Positions 24,970 through 36,350 are shown, counted from the stretch's first letter. The stretch is DNA of 42,317 nt from an uncultured Clostridia bacterium (GCA_944391965.1 CALXVH010000013.1:1-42317), one strand, 5' to 3'. Notes: generated from the letters alone by a model not told the origin. Numbers and translations are program-made.

Positions 24970-27939
24970 TTAAGAAATATGATTCAACTTTGAACCTTTA
25001 TTTTGGTTTTCTTTATTAATTCTAGCCAATTCATCTTTTGCCAATAAAAACACATTTATTAGCTTTGGATCAAATGCAGTTCCTGATTGTGATACAATAT
25101 ATTCCTCTACTTCTTTTGGGGGCATTGCTTTTTTGTATACTCTATCATTTGCTAGTGCATCATATACATCTATAATAGCCATAATTCTTGAAATAATTGT
25201 AATTTCATCGCCTTTTAATCCTTCAGGATATCCTGTACCATTATATTTTTCGTGATGATGTAATGTGATATCTTTTGCATATTCTAATACCTCACTAGAA
25301 AGTTTATCACTATATGTAGACTCTAATGTTTCCCTACCTATAATTGTATGACTTTTCATAATTTCATACTCTTCATCTGTTAGTTTACCTGCTTTATTCA
25401 AAATATTATCTGGTATACCAACTTTTCCTATATCATGCAAAGTAGCAGCTATAGAAATATTCTCTATTTCTTTTTCATCTGCAAATAAGCCTTCTTTATA
25501 AAATTCTTCATATTTTCTAAGCATAACTTTCATATACTCTTTTGTTCTTAAAATATGTTCACCTGTTTCTTTACTCTTTAAAGAAGTTAAATTAACTAAA
25601 CTATCATATAAAAAGCCATATACATTTCCAATTTCATTATTATATTTTTTCAAATCGGATTTTAATTTAATTTCTTCTTGTTTGTGCTTTATTGTGTTTT
25701 TAATATTCCAAATTAAGCTTTGGACATCATAATTAGACTCAAGATATGAATCTACACTTATATCTTTCACTTTTTCTTTTAATAATGCATTTCTTTTTTC
25801 ATTTAGTATTATAATTGGAATTTCTTTATACTTATATTTTAAAAATTGTATAAGAGACATTATATTGCTAATAACATCAAACTCATCAATTACTATTGCA
25901 TCTATTTTACTTGCTTGTAAAATAATTTCTACTTCTTTCATATTCTTCACTATAATAATATTAAATGCTTTAGACATTTGAGCTTTTAACATTGTACTTT
26001 TTTCTTCATCTGTTGTAACTATCATAATCGTCTTATCAATTTTTAAAATATTACTTTGCTCTATTTCTTTAAATATACTATCTAATTTATTTAATAGATT
26101 TTCCATTAATTCTTTTGCTTCAGGAGTATTTATTTTATCCTCTATATTTTTTATGTCATCAGAAAGTTTCTGAGCTCCTAAACTTGCTAATGCTCCCTTT
26201 AATGTATGTAAATAAAATTTTTTCTCTTCTTGTGTCATATTTAGAATTTTTTCTCTTATATCTGAAAAATCTTGATATAAAAGTGTTATTAATTTTGTTT
26301 CCATCTTCTCATCATAATTTATTCTTTGCAAAAATTCATCATATTTATCAATAAATGAAAACTTATGGCACAAGTCACTTTCCTTTTGTAAATAGCTTTG
26401 AATCGTTTGTTTAAATTCATTTGGCTTTATTGGTTTTTGTATGTACCCAGAAATATTTTCTTTATTTTCTTCTATAGTTTGATCTGTAATGTTAGTAGCT
26501 GTTAATGCTATAATTGGAACTTCTACACCCAAATCATTTCTCATAATTTTAGAAATCTCATATCCATTATATTTAGGCATATGTATATCCATTAAAATTA
26601 AATCGTAATAATCTCTTCCCAAATCTTCTATCTTTTTAATAGCCTCAGTACCATTATAAGCCACATCTGTCACTATATTTAATTCTGTTAATATTTTACT
26701 AGTTATTTCTACATTAATTTTATTATCTTCTACTAAAAGAATTCTATTATTTCCTGGAATTTTAACAGCTTTTGGTACAATTACTTTTGGTTTTATTAAT
26801 AATTCATCAGTTTCATCTTCATTCTTACCTTTGTCTATTCTAATGTAAAAATAAAATTTACTTCCTAATCCATAGTTGCTTTCTACCCAAATTTTTCCAT
26901 CCATATCTTCTATTATCTTCTTTGCTATGGCTAGTCCTAACCCAGATCCCTCTTGGGTTTTGGTTGATGGATCTTCGATTTGAGAAAATTCTTTAAATAT
27001 TTTTAATGTGTCTTCTTTCTTTATACCTTTTCCTGTATCTTTTAAACAAAATTGTAATTTATATGATGTTCTTGTTTCCTCTACTTGCTTCATATCTAAT
27101 TCGATATAACCTCTTTCAGTATATTTAATCGAATTATTAATTAAGTTAATAAATATTTGTGCAAACCTACCTTTATCTGCATAAACCATTATATCATCAT
27201 CAAAGTCACATTCCATGTACCATTTCAAATCTTTACTTTTTATTTTATCTTCAAATATTTCATTAATATTGTCAAATAACTTCTTTAAATTAAAATTAGT
27301 TTCTTTATTAGATACATTATATTTGTTATTATTTGAAAGTGTTAAAATATTATTTACTATTTCTAAAAGCATATTAGAAGAATCTTCTAATTTTTCTATA
27401 TATTCTAATTGTACATCATTTAAGCTTGTAGCTTTAAGGAAATAAATCATACCTATAATTATATTCATTGGAGTTCTTATTTCGTGGGAAAGATTAGCAA
27501 TAAATAAATCTTTTGATTTTATATTCTCATCTTTTTCTTTCAATTGTTTTTCTAAAGAATTAGTTGCTTCTATATATTTTTGTAAATCTCTTACCAAAAA
27601 CAAAATGTTATCTTTCATTCGGTACAAAAATATGTTTTTAATTGTTTTATTTCCATCTACATATAATGTTATATCTCCTGAATATGAACCAGATTCAAAA
27701 CATGCCTTTATCATATCTTTATATATTATTTCATTCCCTTGATAATTAAATACTTCTTTTAATGTTTTATATTCACCTTTATTTATATATTGTATATTTT
27801 GATCTATATCTGCAATTCCTATTAAATCTTGTATTCTAGAAAATAATTCTATCATTTTATTTTTGTCTATAGATTCATTTAATAATTTTATCTTAGAATT
27901 TTTTCTTATGTTTCTTTTTATAATTTCTATAATATTCAT
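24970..27939 (-). CDS. Hybrid histidine kinase with REC, Hpt-like, second REC-like and HD-GYP output
   Basis: The start at 27939 (MNIIEI) follows a GGGGG site; an ATG 21 bases upstream lacks one. The 989-residue protein has no membrane helix. In order: a PAS-like domain (about 20-140); a coiled coil; HisKA with IANLSHEIRTPMN; HATPase_c with DTGKGI and GSGLGLAI; a receiver with LLVEDNKIN and LILMDIHMP; an Hpt-like helix bundle with LHTLKGALASLGA; a second, degenerate receiver (around AIVIDEFD); and an HD-GYP phosphodiesterase with LHDIGKVG, HHHEKYNGTGYPEGLKGDE. Together these make a whole phosphorelay and a cyclic-di-GMP degrader in one chain. The upstream neighbour is a tRNA-Thr; its targets are unknown. 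Confidence 0.88.
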   Translation of the reverse strand: MNIIEIIKRNIRKNSKIKLLNESIDKNKMIELFSRIQDLIGIADIDQNIQYINKGEYKTLKEVFNYQGNEIIYKDMIKACFESGSYSGDITLYVDGNKTIKNIFLYRMKDNILFLVRDLQKYIEATNSLEKQLKEKDENIKSKDLFIANLSHEIRTPMNIIIGMIYFLKATSLNDVQLEYIEKLEDSSNMLLEIVNNILTLSNNNKYNVSNKETNFNLKKLFDNINEIFEDKIKSKDLKWYMECDFDDDIMVYADKGRFAQIFINLINNSIKYTERGYIELDMKQVEETRTSYKLQFCLKDTGKGIKKEDTLKIFKEFSQIEDPSTKTQEGSGLGLAIAKKIIEDMDGKIWVESNYGLGSKFYFYIRIDKGKNEDETDELLIKPKVIVPKAVKIPGNNRILLVEDNKINVEITSKILTELNIVTDVAYNGTEAIKKIEDLGRDYYDLILMDIHMPKYNGYEISKIMRNDLGVEVPIIALTATNITDQTIEENKENISGYIQKPIKPNEFKQTIQSYLQKESDLCHKFSFIDKYDEFLQRINYDEKMETKLITLLYQDFSDIREKILNMTQEEKKFYLHTLKGALASLGAQKLSDDIKNIEDKINTPEAKELMENLLNKLDSIFKEIEQSNILKIDKTIMIVTTDEEKSTMLKAQMSKAFNIIIVKNMKEVEIILQASKIDAIVIDEFDVISNIMSLIQFLKYKYKEIPIIILNEKRNALLKEKVKDISVDSYLESNYDVQSLIWNIKNTIKHKQEEIKLKSDLKKYNNEIGNVYGFLYDSLVNLTSLKSKETGEHILRTKEYMKVMLRKYEEFYKEGLFADEKEIENISIAATLHDIGKVGIPDNILNKAGKLTDEEYEIMKSHTIIGRETLESTYSDKLSSEVLEYAKDITLHHHEKYNGTGYPEGLKGDEITIISRIMAIIDVYDALANDRVYKKAMPPKEVEEYIVSQSGTAFDPKLINVFLLAKDELARINKENQNKGSKLNHIS

Positions 27940-27960
27940 TTTATCCCCCACGTAAGTCAT

Positions 27961-28241
27961 TATATTGATATTATATCTTATTAATTATTTAATGTAAACA
28001 AAACAAAAATATTTTTTTATTAATTTCCGTATCTTTGAATACTTAATAAAAAAAAGAAAAATCTCCCTCAATACTGAGAGAGAACGTTTTCATAATCATC
28101 TGAATATGCAAGAAGTTGCAATATTTCTCCGACTTTTACCATTTAATTTTTCTATACAAACCTCCGAATAAAAAACGTTGTACAATTATATTTATTTCTT
28201 ATTCTATATTTTCCACCTTTCATCACAAATAAGCTATATTC
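27961..28241 (-). other. tRNA-Thr trailer, no recognised gene
   Basis: This 281-base stretch between the hybrid kinase and tRNA-Thr(GGU) holds a terminator (28057-28083) and AT-rich sequence. A possible 24-codon reading frame on the minus strand (about 28156-28082) starts MVKVGEILQ and ends inside the terminator. Its GGAGG is 18 bases upstream, too far for a usual ribosome site, so I do not call it as a gene. Confidence 0.3.
28057..28083 (-). terminator. Terminator downstream of tRNA-Thr(GGU)
   Basis: On the minus strand TCTCTCTCA-GTAT-TGAGGGAGA is followed by TTTTTCTTTTTTT. It follows the tRNA by about 160 bases, so the primary transcript would be long. Confidence 0.75.
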
Positions 28242-28317
28242 TGGAGCTTCCAGTCAGAATCGAACTGACGACCTCTTCCTTACCATGGAAGCGCTCTACC
28301 TACTGAGCTATAGAAGC
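28242..28317 (-). tRNA. tRNA-Thr (anticodon GGU)
   Basis: A 76-base cloverleaf on the minus strand: acceptor GCTTCTA pairing with TGGAAGC (one G-U), D-arm GCTC/GAGC, anticodon stem CTTCC/GGAAG with loop ATGGTAA (anticodon GGT in DNA), T-arm GTCAG/CTGAC, and an encoded CCA. It would read ACC and ACU codons. It lies between sigH and the hybrid kinase. Confidence 0.95.
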
Positions 28318-28341
28318 ATAACTAATGCTTATTTAATAAGT

Positions 28342-28383
28342 TAAGCTGCCAAAACAAAACACATCTATTTTGTCAGCAGCTTA
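28342..28383. repeat. Inverted repeat between sigH and tRNA-Thr
   Basis: TAAGCTGC (28342-28349) and GCAGCTTA (28376-28383) are perfect complements, extended inside by CAAAA and TTTTG. There is no T-tract, so it may be an RNA processing or stability hairpin rather than a terminator. Confidence 0.6.
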
Positions 28384-28437
28384 GTTAACAAGTTGAAATT
28401 ATACTGTAGACACAAAACTAAATGTTTCTGTCACATT

Positions 28438-29088
28438 TTAATTATTATTTTCTTTTAGGATATTTTTTATTGCTTTTTTTCTTATTCTTTGAATAGCATT
28501 ATCGATAGATTTAACTGGTGCATCTAATTTATTTGCTATATCAACATAGCTTTCACCTTTCATAAATCTTGCTAATACTTGCTTTTCGAAATCACTTAAA
28601 GATTTATCTATTACATTTTCTACAGTTTTATAATACTCTTTCTTAGTAATTGTTTCTAATGGGTCTTCTACTGTATTATTATTAAAAATGTCCATAAGTT
28701 CTGTATTATCCTCATCATCATATGCTGCGGTATTTAATGATAAGTATGAATTAAGTGGCATATGTTTTTGCCTATTTGATGTTTTTATTGCTGTTATTAA
28801 TTGCCTTTCTATACACATATTTGCGAAAGACTTAAAACTAGTATTTTTATCTTCTGAATAACTCTTTATAGCTTTATATAATCCAATCATTCCTTCTTGA
28901 ACAATGTCTTCTTTTTCTGCACCTATTATATAATATTTACTAACTTTCATATTAACAAGTTCTTTATATTTGTCCATTAAGTAATTTAGAGCGCTTTTAT
29001 CCCCTGCTTTTATCTTATTAATTATTTCTTCATCTTGCATAAGTTCGTATTTTGAATCGAATGGATAAAACATATTGCTGTATTTCAT
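28438..29088 (-). CDS. sigH: RNA polymerase sigma-H factor (Spo0H)
   Basis: A 216-residue sigma factor of the SigH/Spo0H type: region 2 contains KEDIVQEGMIGLYKAI and the SFKSFANMCIERQLITAIK recognition segment; region 4 has the SYVDIANKLDAPVKSIDNAIQRIRKK helix-turn-helix. The KHMPLNSYLSLN linker is typical of SigH. It works at the start of sporulation and would be expected to drive spoIIA in this window. The start follows an AGGGGG site. It is divergent from rqcH. Confidence 0.95.
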   Translation of the reverse strand: MKYSNMFYPFDSKYELMQDEEIINKIKAGDKSALNYLMDKYKELVNMKVSKYYIIGAEKEDIVQEGMIGLYKAIKSYSEDKNTSFKSFANMCIERQLITAIKTSNRQKHMPLNSYLSLNTAAYDDEDNTELMDIFNNNTVEDPLETITKKEYYKTVENVIDKSLSDFEKQVLARFMKGESYVDIANKLDAPVKSIDNAIQRIRKKAIKNILKENNN

Positions 29089-29187
29089 AAGTGTATTGTA
29101 ACCCCCTGTTAATATATCTAAGCCACATTATAAGTCAAAAAAACGCACAATGTCAATACTTTTTACTGCTTATTAAGATTTTTTTAA

Positions 29188-29216
29188 TTGCTATATTATT
29201 AACTTTGTAATATAAT
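29188..29216 (+). promoter_or_regulatory. Promoter of rqcH
   Basis: TTGCTA (29188-29193), 17 bases, and a perfect TATAAT (29211-29216). The predicted start of transcription near 29223 gives a leader of about 50 bases. Confidence 0.65.
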
Positions 29217-29236
29217 AACGCCAAACATAAATTATG

Positions 29237-29285
29237 AAAGGAGAGTATGTTAATTAATAACATACAGCAATATTATGGCATTTGA
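29237..29285 (+). promoter_or_regulatory. rqcH leader with hairpin and 12-codon upstream ORF
   Basis: AAAGGAG (29237-29243) is followed at once by a perfect hairpin TATGTTA-ATTAA-TAACATA (29246-29264). The rqcH ATG at 29275 is 31 bases from the ribosome site, too far unless the hairpin folds, which would bring it to about 12. An ATG at 29247 starts a 12-residue frame (MLINNIQQYYGI) whose TGA (29283-29285) overlaps the start of rqcH. Either a structured site or translational coupling by an upstream ORF is possible. Confidence 0.5.
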
Positions 29286-30996
29286 TGGAATAACAACAAA
29301 ATCAATTTCTTACGAATTACAACATTCTATATTAGGAGGAAAAATAAATAAAATTTTCGAACCAAATAAAAACGAAGTTTTATTAAGCATATATGCAAAT
29401 GGAAAAAATTATGCTTTAAATATATGTATAGATTCTAATTTATATAGAATACATTTAACAACTAATGCAAAACCAAATCCTCTAAATGCACCTAACTTTT
29501 GCATGTTACTTAGAAAGCATTTAATTGGATATAAAATAAAATCAATATCTTCTAATGATAATTTAGAAAGAATTATAAAGATTGAATTAGAAGGATATAA
29601 CGAATTAAACGACCTAACAACTAAGTATTTAATGGTTGAACTAATGGGAAAACATAGCAATATAATTTTATTAAATGATAAATTCTTTATTATAGATAGC
29701 TTAAGGCATTTAGACACTTTGTCAAATTCATATAGAGACATATTGCCTGCACATGAATATATATACCCTGAAAACACTAAGAATAATTTTTATGATATTA
29801 AGTCTTTTGATGAATTTTATAATTTAATCTTAGAAAACAATGTAACAAATTTAACTAATTTTTTAGTTGGATATTTTACAGGTTTTAGTAAACCTTTTAT
29901 TAAAAATATCATGTTAAAACATGATATAAAAAATACAGAATTTTCAAAAGAAAATATTTTTAAGATGTATGAATATCTTTCTACAATTCTTAATAAATTA
30001 GATAGTAATGAAATCTCTTTAACAAACTATTCTAATGAAAAAGGTAAATTAGATTATGTTATAGATCTAATACCAAAATCATCTAATTTGGATATCAATT
30101 TTTATATTGATGATTTTTATTATAAAAAAGAAACAAATAACAATTATGTTTCTTATAGAAATAATTTGTTAAAATTAATTGCACATATTCTAAAAAAATA
30201 TGAGTTACGATTAGAAAGTATTAATAATAAGCTTAAAGAATGTGATAACAAAGATTTATATAAATTATATGGTGAATTAATTACTGCTAATTTATATAAA
30301 ATCGCTAAGGATTTTACTGCGTCTAAAATAGAAGTAGAAAATTACTATGATAATAATGCAATTTTAGCAATTCCTTTAGATAATACAATATCTATTGCTA
30401 ATAATGCCAAAAAATATTTTAAAAAATATAATAAACTAAAAAACGCTTTAGAAATTGTTACTCTTCAAAAAAAAGAAACTGAAGAAGAATTGCAATACAT
30501 AGAAAGCATAATATATGAATTAGAATATGCAAAAGATATTCAAGAAATTAATGAGATATATAATGAAATTAGTGAAAATCCTATTTTTAAGGATTATATA
30601 CAATCAAATAATAAGACTAGCTCTAAAAAAGAAGCAAATATATCATCACCAAGAGAATATCATATAGATGGTTACACTGTTTTAGTTGGTAAAAATAATA
30701 AGCAAAATGACTATCTTACAACAAAGTTGGCTTATCCAAATGACATATGGTTTCACACTAAAGATATTCATGGAAGTCATGTAATATTAAAAAATCCTTC
30801 TGAAAATGTATCTAATGATACTTTAATAAAATGTGCAAAACTTGCAGCTTACTATAGTAAAGGTAGGCTTTCTAGTAATGTACCTGTTGATTATTGTTTT
30901 GTAAAATATGTAAAAAAACCTAATGGAAGTAAACCCGGAATGGTTATTTATACAAATAATAAAACCTTAAATGTAACGCCCTCAATAGAAAATTAA
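29275..30996 (+). CDS. rqcH: RqcH (NFACT family), ribosome quality control Ala-tailing factor
   Basis: A 573-residue NEMF/Rqc2 homologue that binds stalled 50S subunits and recruits tRNA-Ala to add C-terminal alanine tails marking proteins for degradation. The NFACT-N domain starts MAFDGITT and contains PNFCMLLRKHL and the VELMGKHSNIILL strand. A long coiled-coil middle (about 300-440) and the C-terminal NFACT-R domain with VLVGKNNKQNDYLTTKLA, DIWFHTKDIHGSHV and KKPNGSKPG follow. At the position of the Asp-Arg pair known to be needed for tailing in Bacillus, this protein has Glu98-Arg99, a conservative change. The length matches the family. It was formerly labelled a fibronectin-binding protein. 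Confidence 0.95.
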   Translation: MAFDGITTKSISYELQHSILGGKINKIFEPNKNEVLLSIYANGKNYALNICIDSNLYRIHLTTNAKPNPLNAPNFCMLLRKHLIGYKIKSISSNDNLERIIKIELEGYNELNDLTTKYLMVELMGKHSNIILLNDKFFIIDSLRHLDTLSNSYRDILPAHEYIYPENTKNNFYDIKSFDEFYNLILENNVTNLTNFLVGYFTGFSKPFIKNIMLKHDIKNTEFSKENIFKMYEYLSTILNKLDSNEISLTNYSNEKGKLDYVIDLIPKSSNLDINFYIDDFYYKKETNNNYVSYRNNLLKLIAHILKKYELRLESINNKLKECDNKDLYKLYGELITANLYKIAKDFTASKIEVENYYDNNAILAIPLDNTISIANNAKKYFKKYNKLKNALEIVTLQKKETEEELQYIESIIYELEYAKDIQEINEIYNEISENPIFKDYIQSNNKTSSKKEANISSPREYHIDGYTVLVGKNNKQNDYLTTKLAYPNDIWFHTKDIHGSHVILKNPSENVSNDTLIKCAKLAAYYSKGRLSSNVPVDYCFVKYVKKPNGSKPGMVIYTNNKTLNVTPSIEN

Positions 30997-31046
30997 TTAG
31001 AGGCTTTTGATACAGTTAAATTAACTACGGAAATACGCTAAATATA

Positions 31047-31075
31047 TTGACTTAAACATAATTTTAGTGTATAAT
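31047..31075 (+). promoter_or_regulatory. Promoter of the family II pyrophosphatase gene
   Basis: TTGACT, 17 bases and a perfect TATAAT, leaving an untranslated leader of about 85 bases. Confidence 0.75.
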
Positions 31076-31107
31076 AGTTTATGTAAAGTGTGATAACAAA
31101 AATATAT

Positions 31108-31125
31108 GCAGAATGTCCATTCTGC
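31108..31125 (+). repeat. Hairpin in the pyrophosphatase leader
   Basis: GCAGAATG and CATTCTGC are perfect complements with two bases between, giving about seven usable pairs, 43 bases upstream of the ATG. Its role is unknown; there is no T-tract. Confidence 0.6.
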
Positions 31126-31168
31126 TATATTACTTTTACTTGAATAAATCAAATAAGGAGGAACTCAT

Positions 31169-32095
31169 ATGACAAAAGAAACATTAATATTTGGACACAA
31201 AAATCCAGATACAGACTCTATTACATCTGCATTAGTAATGGAAAATTTAGAGAAAAAATTAGGAAATGAAAATGCAAAGGCTGTTAGATTAGGAAATGTT
31301 AACAAAGAAACTCAATATGTTTTAAAATATCTTGGTATCGAAGCACCAGAATTAATAGAAGATGTAGAAGATAGCCAAGACGTTATTTTGGTTGATCATA
31401 ATGAAGCTAGTCAAACAGTTGGAAATATATCTAATGCTAAAATATTAAAAGTTGTAGACCACCACACAATGAATTTCGTTGCTCCATACCAATTATATTA
31501 TAGAGCAGAACCTGTTGGATGTACTGCAACAGTTTTATATAAAATGTATAAAGAAAATGACGTAGAAATAGATAAAACTATGGCTACATTAATGCTTAGT
31601 GCAATCGCTTCTGATACATTAATTTTAAAATCACCAACAACTACAGAAGAAGATAAAAAAGTTGTAAAAAAATTAGAAGAAATTTCTGGGCTTGATATTA
31701 ATGTATATGGTACAGATATGTTAAAAGCAGGTACTGACATTAGTGAGTTTACTCCAGAAGAGATTATAAATATAGACTGTAAATTATTCGAAAAAGGAAA
31801 TAAAAAATTCAGAATTGCACAAGTAAATACAGCAGACTTAGATTCTATATTTAAGAATCAATCATATTTCGAACAAGCAATTGCAAAAGATATCGAAAAA
31901 GAAAACTTAGATTTATACGTATTTGCAGCAACAGATATAATCAATTCTAATTCTAAAATTATTTCTTTAGGAAATGATGCACCAGTTGTAGAAAAAGCTT
32001 TTGGTGTTTCTGTTGATAATAATACAGCAATGCTAGAAAATGTTGTTTCTAGAAAGAAACAAATTTTACCAAATATTTTAAATAATTTAGACTAA
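31169..32095 (+). CDS. ppaC: Manganese-dependent inorganic pyrophosphatase, family II
   Basis: A 308-residue DHH-family enzyme. The metal ligands are visible in FGHKNPDTDSI (residues 7-17), DHNE (about 74-77), and VVDHHTM (about 97-103); the C-terminal DHHA2 domain holds the SRKKQILP end. It lacks the CBS/DRTGG regulatory insert of some clostridial members. It hydrolyses pyrophosphate with Mn2+ or Co2+, faster than family I enzymes. AAGGAGG precedes the ATG. A second, unrelated pyrophosphatase (21909-22439) is in the same window. Confidence 0.96.
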   Translation: MTKETLIFGHKNPDTDSITSALVMENLEKKLGNENAKAVRLGNVNKETQYVLKYLGIEAPELIEDVEDSQDVILVDHNEASQTVGNISNAKILKVVDHHTMNFVAPYQLYYRAEPVGCTATVLYKMYKENDVEIDKTMATLMLSAIASDTLILKSPTTTEEDKKVVKKLEEISGLDINVYGTDMLKAGTDISEFTPEEIINIDCKLFEKGNKKFRIAQVNTADLDSIFKNQSYFEQAIAKDIEKENLDLYVFAATDIINSNSKIISLGNDAPVVEKAFGVSVDNNTAMLENVVSRKKQILPNILNNLD

Positions 32096-32115
32096 TTTTT
32101 GAATAGTCAATTATA

Positions 32116-32148
32116 GTTTTTAAAGAAGTCCTAGGGTTCTTTAAAAAC
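32116..32148. repeat. 12-bp perfect inverted repeat after ppaC
   Basis: GTTTTTAAAGAA and TTCTTTAAAAAC flank a nine-base GTCCTAGGG loop. It is 21 bases past the ppaC stop but lacks a T-tract; the true terminator lies 20 bases further. Confidence 0.65.
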
Positions 32149-32167
32149 ATAATTTTAATATATAATG

Positions 32168-32203
32168 AAGGCTACTGAATATAAATTCAGTAGCCTTTGT
32201 TTT
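32168..32203 (+). terminator. Rho-independent terminator of ppaC
   Basis: AAGGCTACTGAAT-ATAA-ATTCAGTAGCCTT is a perfect 13-pair stem followed by TGTTTT. Confidence 0.85.
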
Positions 32204-32234
32204 ATATATTGCAAAACTATTTACATTTAGATAT

Positions 32235-32259
32235 GGATTTAAGGAACGTCCCTAAATCC
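32235..32259. repeat. REP-like palindrome between ppaC and the alcohol dehydrogenase
   Basis: GGATTTA...TAAATCC surrounds a GGAACGTCC-type core. Elements with this core often occur around RAYT-type transposons in Firmicutes, from memory. It could equally be a weak terminator for the minus-strand dehydrogenase, though no T-tract follows on that strand. Confidence 0.45.
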
Positions 32260-32275
32260 CTATTTATTGGCTTAA

Positions 32276-33439
32276 TTACATAGCTTGTCTATATAGTTCT
32301 ATAAAGTCTTCTCTTGATACATCTCTTGGATTGCCTGGTTTACATGGATCTTCCATTGCTTTATCTGCAAGCATTCCGAAGTCTTCTTCTTTTGCCCCTA
32401 CATCTTTTATTGTTTGTGTAATTCCAACTGCTTTAGATAATTCTGATATCTTCCATACAAATGTATTTATAACATCTTGATCATTTAAATGTGCTGCATC
32501 TGGTCTTCCAATTCTTACTAATATTTCTCTAAATCTTTGTGCAGTTGCTGGATCTTGTCCATTAAATCTCATAACTGTTGGTAATAAAATAGCATTTGCT
32601 AAACCATGTGGTGTATCATAAACTGCTCCTAATTGATGTGCCATAGAATGAACAATTCCAAGACCAACATTTGAGAATCCCATTCCTGCAATATATTGAG
32701 CTAATCCCATTTTATCTATTGCATCTTGATTTTTCTCATTAACTGCTGCTGGTAAATTTTCGAATATTAATTCTATTGCTCTCATATGGAACATATCTGA
32801 CATTGTATTATGAGCTTTTGTAATATATCCTTCAATTGCATGTGTTAATGCATCCATACCTGTTGAAGATGCAATTGATTTTGGTAATGTAGACATTAAT
32901 TCTGTATCTACTATTGCAACTAAAGGTATATCATGTGGGTCAACACATACCATTTTTACTTCTCTTTCTTCATCTGTTATTACATAATTTATAGTAACTT
33001 CTGCAGCTGTACCATGTGTTGTTGGAAGTGCAATTAATGGCATTCCTTTATTTACAGTATTAGATGGTCCATTTAGTGAAACTATATCTTCTCTATCTGG
33101 GTTTGTCATAACTATAGAAATTCCTTTAGCTGTATCTATACTAGATCCTCCACCTACTGCAACAATTATATCTGCTCCGAATTCTCTACAAACTCTTAGT
33201 CCATCTTTTACATTTGTTACTGTTGGATTAGGTTTTACATCACTAAATACTGTATATTCTATACCTGCTTCATCTAATTTATCTGTTACTTTTTTTGTTA
33301 AACCTATCTCGAATAAAGATTTATCTGTAACAACTAAAACCTTCTTATATCCTCTGTTTTTGATTTCTTCTGGTAAAACCTCCCTTGCTCCAAATCCAAA
33401 ATAAGATGTTTCGTTTAATACAAATTTTTCAATACTCAT
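32276..33439 (-). CDS. Iron-containing alcohol dehydrogenase (lactaldehyde reductase/FucO-like)
   Basis: A 387-residue group III alcohol dehydrogenase. The NAD-binding Gly-rich loop is VAVGGGSSIDTAKG, and the metal ligands are in DALTHAIEGY and HSMAHQLGAVYDTPHG. This closeness to FucO-type enzymes suggests reduction of lactaldehyde or related short aldehydes, or ethanol/butanol formation in fermentation. The exact substrate cannot be read. A strong GGAGGAAGAAA site precedes the ATG. Compared with neighbours it has no unusual base use. Confidence 0.88.
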   Translation of the reverse strand: MSIEKFVLNETSYFGFGAREVLPEEIKNRGYKKVLVVTDKSLFEIGLTKKVTDKLDEAGIEYTVFSDVKPNPTVTNVKDGLRVCREFGADIIVAVGGGSSIDTAKGISIVMTNPDREDIVSLNGPSNTVNKGMPLIALPTTHGTAAEVTINYVITDEEREVKMVCVDPHDIPLVAIVDTELMSTLPKSIASSTGMDALTHAIEGYITKAHNTMSDMFHMRAIELIFENLPAAVNEKNQDAIDKMGLAQYIAGMGFSNVGLGIVHSMAHQLGAVYDTPHGLANAILLPTVMRFNGQDPATAQRFREILVRIGRPDAAHLNDQDVINTFVWKISELSKAVGITQTIKDVGAKEEDFGMLADKAMEDPCKPGNPRDVSREDFIELYRQAM

Positions 33440-33503
33440 TTTCTTCCTCCTTAGTTTATTTTTTATATAATTAACTCCTACAAACGTAGAATGTAATTAT
33501 CTC

Positions 33504-33740
33504 TTATGTAATTTTATATTCTATGTCTTCCATAAAAGGAAACATTTCTGCAATTCTTTTATGTGTTATTACAGTTTGCCTTGGTTGCGGATTTTTAGGA
33601 TGATCAGATATTAGCTTTTGTGTATAACAATTTTCTGCAGTTTTAAATAATAAATATCTATTTCTTACATATGTGTAATACATTTGATATCCGTCATCTA
33701 ATTCTTTTTCAAATCTCTCGAATGTATACTTGCCATCCAT
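33504..33740 (-). CDS. Small conserved-looking protein of unknown function
   Basis: A 78-residue soluble protein rich in Tyr, with YTFERFEKELDDGYQMYYTYVRNRYLLFKTAENCYTQ and a C-terminal HKRIAEMFPFMEDIEYKI. I do not recognise its family. It sits directly after ligA (20-base gap) with an AAAGGAA site, so it probably shares the ligA transcript. Confidence 0.6.
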   Translation of the reverse strand: MDGKYTFERFEKELDDGYQMYYTYVRNRYLLFKTAENCYTQKLISDHPKNPQPRQTVITHKRIAEMFPFMEDIEYKIT

Positions 33741-33760
33741 ATTAAATTCCTTTCTGCATT

Positions 33761-36350
<2,590 letters not shown>

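Noticed and set aside
28082-28156. 24-codon frame MVKVGEILQ... after tRNA-Thr(GGU)
   Set aside because: Its GGAGG is 18 bases upstream, and it ends inside the terminator; not enough to call a gene.
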